64,000 bases of DNA. It comes from Arthrobacter sp. C9C5 (lineage in GTDB: Bacteria > Actinomycetota > Actinomycetes > Actinomycetales > Micrococcaceae). Of the stretch, positions 62,627-64,000 are shown piece after piece. The first letter of the stretch is position 1. Each line of letters opens with the position of its first letter. The notes beneath the pieces are model-generated. The model was not told the origin of the DNA. It made no database searches and saw nothing but the letters and a program-made list of their open reading frames with translations. The DNA is taken from assembly GCF_013359735.1 (NCBI RefSeq), contig NZ_JABFMX010000001.1, positions 186,001 to 250,000 of the forward strand. The letters are read 5' to 3'. The position numbers and the translations under genes were made by a program.

Positions 62627-63415
62627 ATGGGAGCAGTGCCCGGCCTTGAGGCCCTGATGGACGCCGCGTGGCCTGCCGCCGACCGTGAGGAGTCCGGCGG
62701 CTGGGTGCTCCGGGCTGCCTCGGGCGTGACGCAGCGGGCCAACTCGGTGTGGCCCCGCCAACCGGGAGCCGACCCGCACGCACAGCTCGCCGCGCTCCGG
62801 GACGCCCGGCTCTGGTACCGGTCCCGCCGCCAGCCGCTGATCTTCCAGGTCTTCGACGACCCGCGCTCCGCGCCGCTCAACGCCCTCCTCGATGCCGAAG
62901 GTTTCACCCGCCAGTCCGAAACCCTCGTCCTGGTCCGGGACGGCGGTACTCCTGCTCCGGGTTCGGGCCGCGGTGTCGAGCTCTCCAAGGAGCCTTCCGG
63001 CGAGTGGCTGCAGCTGTGGTGGAGCGTCGACGGCCGCGGCGACGAGACGGCACTGGAGGTGGCCCGCGGCATCCTGACGGGTTGCCCCTCGCTCTACGCC
63101 CTCGTGCGGGACGACGACGGCGCCCCCGCCGCCGTCGGACGCCTTGCCGTGCCCGTCGTGGAACCTGGCAGCCCCCGGTGGGGTGGGCTCTACTGCATGG
63201 CGACCCGCCCCGACGCACGCCGGCGGGGCTACGCCGCCAGGGTGCTGCACGCATTGCTGGGCGAGGACACGCGCCTGGGCCTGGCCGGCTACTGGCTGCT
63301 CGTCACGGCTGCCAACACCGGGGCCCAGGAACTCTACGCCCGTGCCGGCTTCGAGGAGTCCGGCCGGTATCTGTACCGGCAGGAGCGGCCCAAGCGACAC
63401 CTGACCGGCTGCTGA
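62627..63415 (+). CDS. GNAT-family N-acetyltransferase (two-domain)
   Basis: A 262-residue protein. The N-terminal half (GWVLRAASGVTQRANSVWP) is a degenerate GNAT-like domain seen in many actinobacterial acetyltransferases; the C-terminal half has the acetyl-CoA loop ATRPDARRRGYAARVLHALL and ANTGAQELYARAGFEESGRY. The substrate is unknown. ATG at 62627 is fixed by GGAGG 8 nt upstream; the TTG at 62609 lies before that site. Confidence 0.88.
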   Translation: MGAVPGLEALMDAAWPAADREESGGWVLRAASGVTQRANSVWPRQPGADPHAQLAALRDARLWYRSRRQPLIFQVFDDPRSAPLNALLDAEGFTRQSETLVLVRDGGTPAPGSGRGVELSKEPSGEWLQLWWSVDGRGDETALEVARGILTGCPSLYALVRDDDGAPAAVGRLAVPVVEPGSPRWGGLYCMATRPDARRRGYAARVLHALLGEDTRLGLAGYWLLVTAANTGAQELYARAGFEESGRYLYRQERPKRHLTGC

Positions 63416-63430
63416 CCGGGAATCCCTCCC

Positions 63431-63510
63431 GCCGTTTCGACGGTTCCCTGCGCACAAGGTGGTGCGCAGCATTGAGTGGGCAGGGATGGGCACGGAACCG
63501 CCGAAACGGC
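63431..63510. repeat. Nested inverted repeat between convergent genes
   Basis: A 17-bp arm (63431-63447) is repeated in inverse at 63494-63510 with one mismatch. Inside lies a second perfect 8-bp hairpin, CTGCGCAC / GTGCGCAG (63448-63455 / 63462-63469). It probably terminates both convergent genes, though a structured RNA or small mobile remnant is possible. Confidence 0.65.
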
Positions 63511-63529
63511 CGGGGCGAGGGGCCGGCTC

Positions 63530-64000
63530 CTACGCCGGCGGATCCGTGACCATGATCCGCACCGCGCACAGGTCCGCTGCGGCCTTCTTCAGCACGGCTG
63601 CGCGCGGGTCCGGGACGTCCAGGAACGGCAGCCGGACCAGGGTCGCGTAGCGCTTGAGCACGGGTTCGGCAAGTACCTGCTCGGCCAAGGTGCGGTCCCC
63701 GCCCGGGGCGAGGTATTCGATGCTGTGGTCCGCGAAAATCCGGGCGGCATGCTCGGCCACGGCCTCCACCAGGGCGTCCGCCTGATTGGCGCGGCGGCGG
63801 GCGAAGCGCTGCTGGGACCAGCCGCCGGCCGCCGTGCGGGACTGCACATGCCGGGTCCCGGTTTTGGCGGCGAGCACCCGGCCCTCGGACACCACCGCCA
63901 CCGAATAGCCGCCGCGGCGCACCAGCACCAGGCCGAGCCGGCGCGGCTGCGAGGCCAGCGACGCCAGCCGGGCCAGGGGATCGTTCCCGCGGCCGGGCCG
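63530..64000 (-). CDS. acVLRF1-family peptidyl-tRNA hydrolase (5' partial)
   Basis: The C-terminal 156 residues of a VLRF1-type protein; the frame continues beyond the right window edge. RHVQSRTAAGGWSQQRFARRRANQ carries the family signature in which the G-x-Q-like loop (GGWSQQR) replaces the eRF1 GGQ. Such proteins release peptidyl-tRNA from stalled ribosomes in place of the eukaryotic Vms1/ANKZF1 role. A GTG at 63928 is internal and not the real start. Confidence 0.85.
   Translation of the reverse strand, partial: RPGRGNDPLARLASLASQPRRLGLVLVRRGGYSVAVVSEGRVLAAKTGTRHVQSRTAAGGWSQQRFARRRANQADALVEAVAEHAARIFADHSIEYLAPGGDRTLAEQVLAEPVLKRYATLVRLPFLDVPDPRAAVLKKAAADLCAVRIMVTDPPA

Overview
This window is a gene-dense, high-GC actinobacterial chromosome segment, most likely from a Micrococcaceae member of the Arthrobacter/Pseudarthrobacter type. 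The evidence is mycothiol-linked genes (S-(hydroxymethyl)mycothiol dehydrogenase and a mycoredoxin), LGFP cell-wall repeats, MurT/GatD, an actinobacterial-type c-di-AMP riboswitch, many GTG/TTG starts and the conserved order thrS - HIT - pgsA - pdxS ... pdxT - yebC - ruvCAB - yajC - secDF - relA - ppiase - hisS - aspS, which parallels the Mycobacterium tuberculosis chromosome. No tRNA, rRNA, CRISPR array, prophage or insertion sequence was recognised.

Layout. 0-5 kb: 3' part of a large surface protein (beta-propeller-like, ASPM/SPD-2/Hydin-type and LGFP repeats), an AlkD-like gene, and a riboswitch-controlled NlpC/P60-type hydrolase. 5-13 kb: RibD/DHFR-like reductase, a hipBA module with three evenly spaced palindromic operators, a cupin, DUF5129 and other membrane proteins, and a SulP transporter. 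13-21 kb: remnant lipase, CPA2 antiporter, then a PAP2 - DedA - response regulator - histidine kinase operon preceded by a CTTAAG-N5-CTTAAG box (DedA carries a frameshift), and two secreted phosphoesterases behind a PHO-box-like repeat. 21-29 kb: small metabolic genes (EEP nuclease, thioesterase, lipoyl ligase-like, DinB), a mycothiol module, SRAP, VOC and chorismate mutase.

29-37 kb: LexA-box-controlled DUF6504 - dnaE2, then thrS, Ap4A phosphorylase-like HIT, pgsA and pdxS. 37-45 kb: M3 peptidase, CapA-like lipoprotein, alpha/beta hydrolase, GNAT, and gatD/murT divergent from pdxT. 45-64 kb: yebC, ruvC, a LexA-like box, ruvA, ruvB, yajC, secD, secF, relA, an AbiEi-like gene, DUF349, cyclophilin-like PPIase, hisS, APC permease, aspS, GNAT, and the start-truncated end of an acVLRF1-type peptidyl-tRNA hydrolase.

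Regulatory signals are the most informative part of the window: a c-di-AMP riboswitch, three HipB-type operators, an OmpR-family direct repeat, a PHO box, two SOS boxes, and a recurring -10 element placed 6-7 nt before the start codon that suggests many leaderless transcripts. I found no clearly unprecedented system. The best leads are the PAP2/DedA two-component operon, the hipBA operator array, and a MurT that lacks zinc-ribbon cysteines and carries a tandem pentapeptide repeat.
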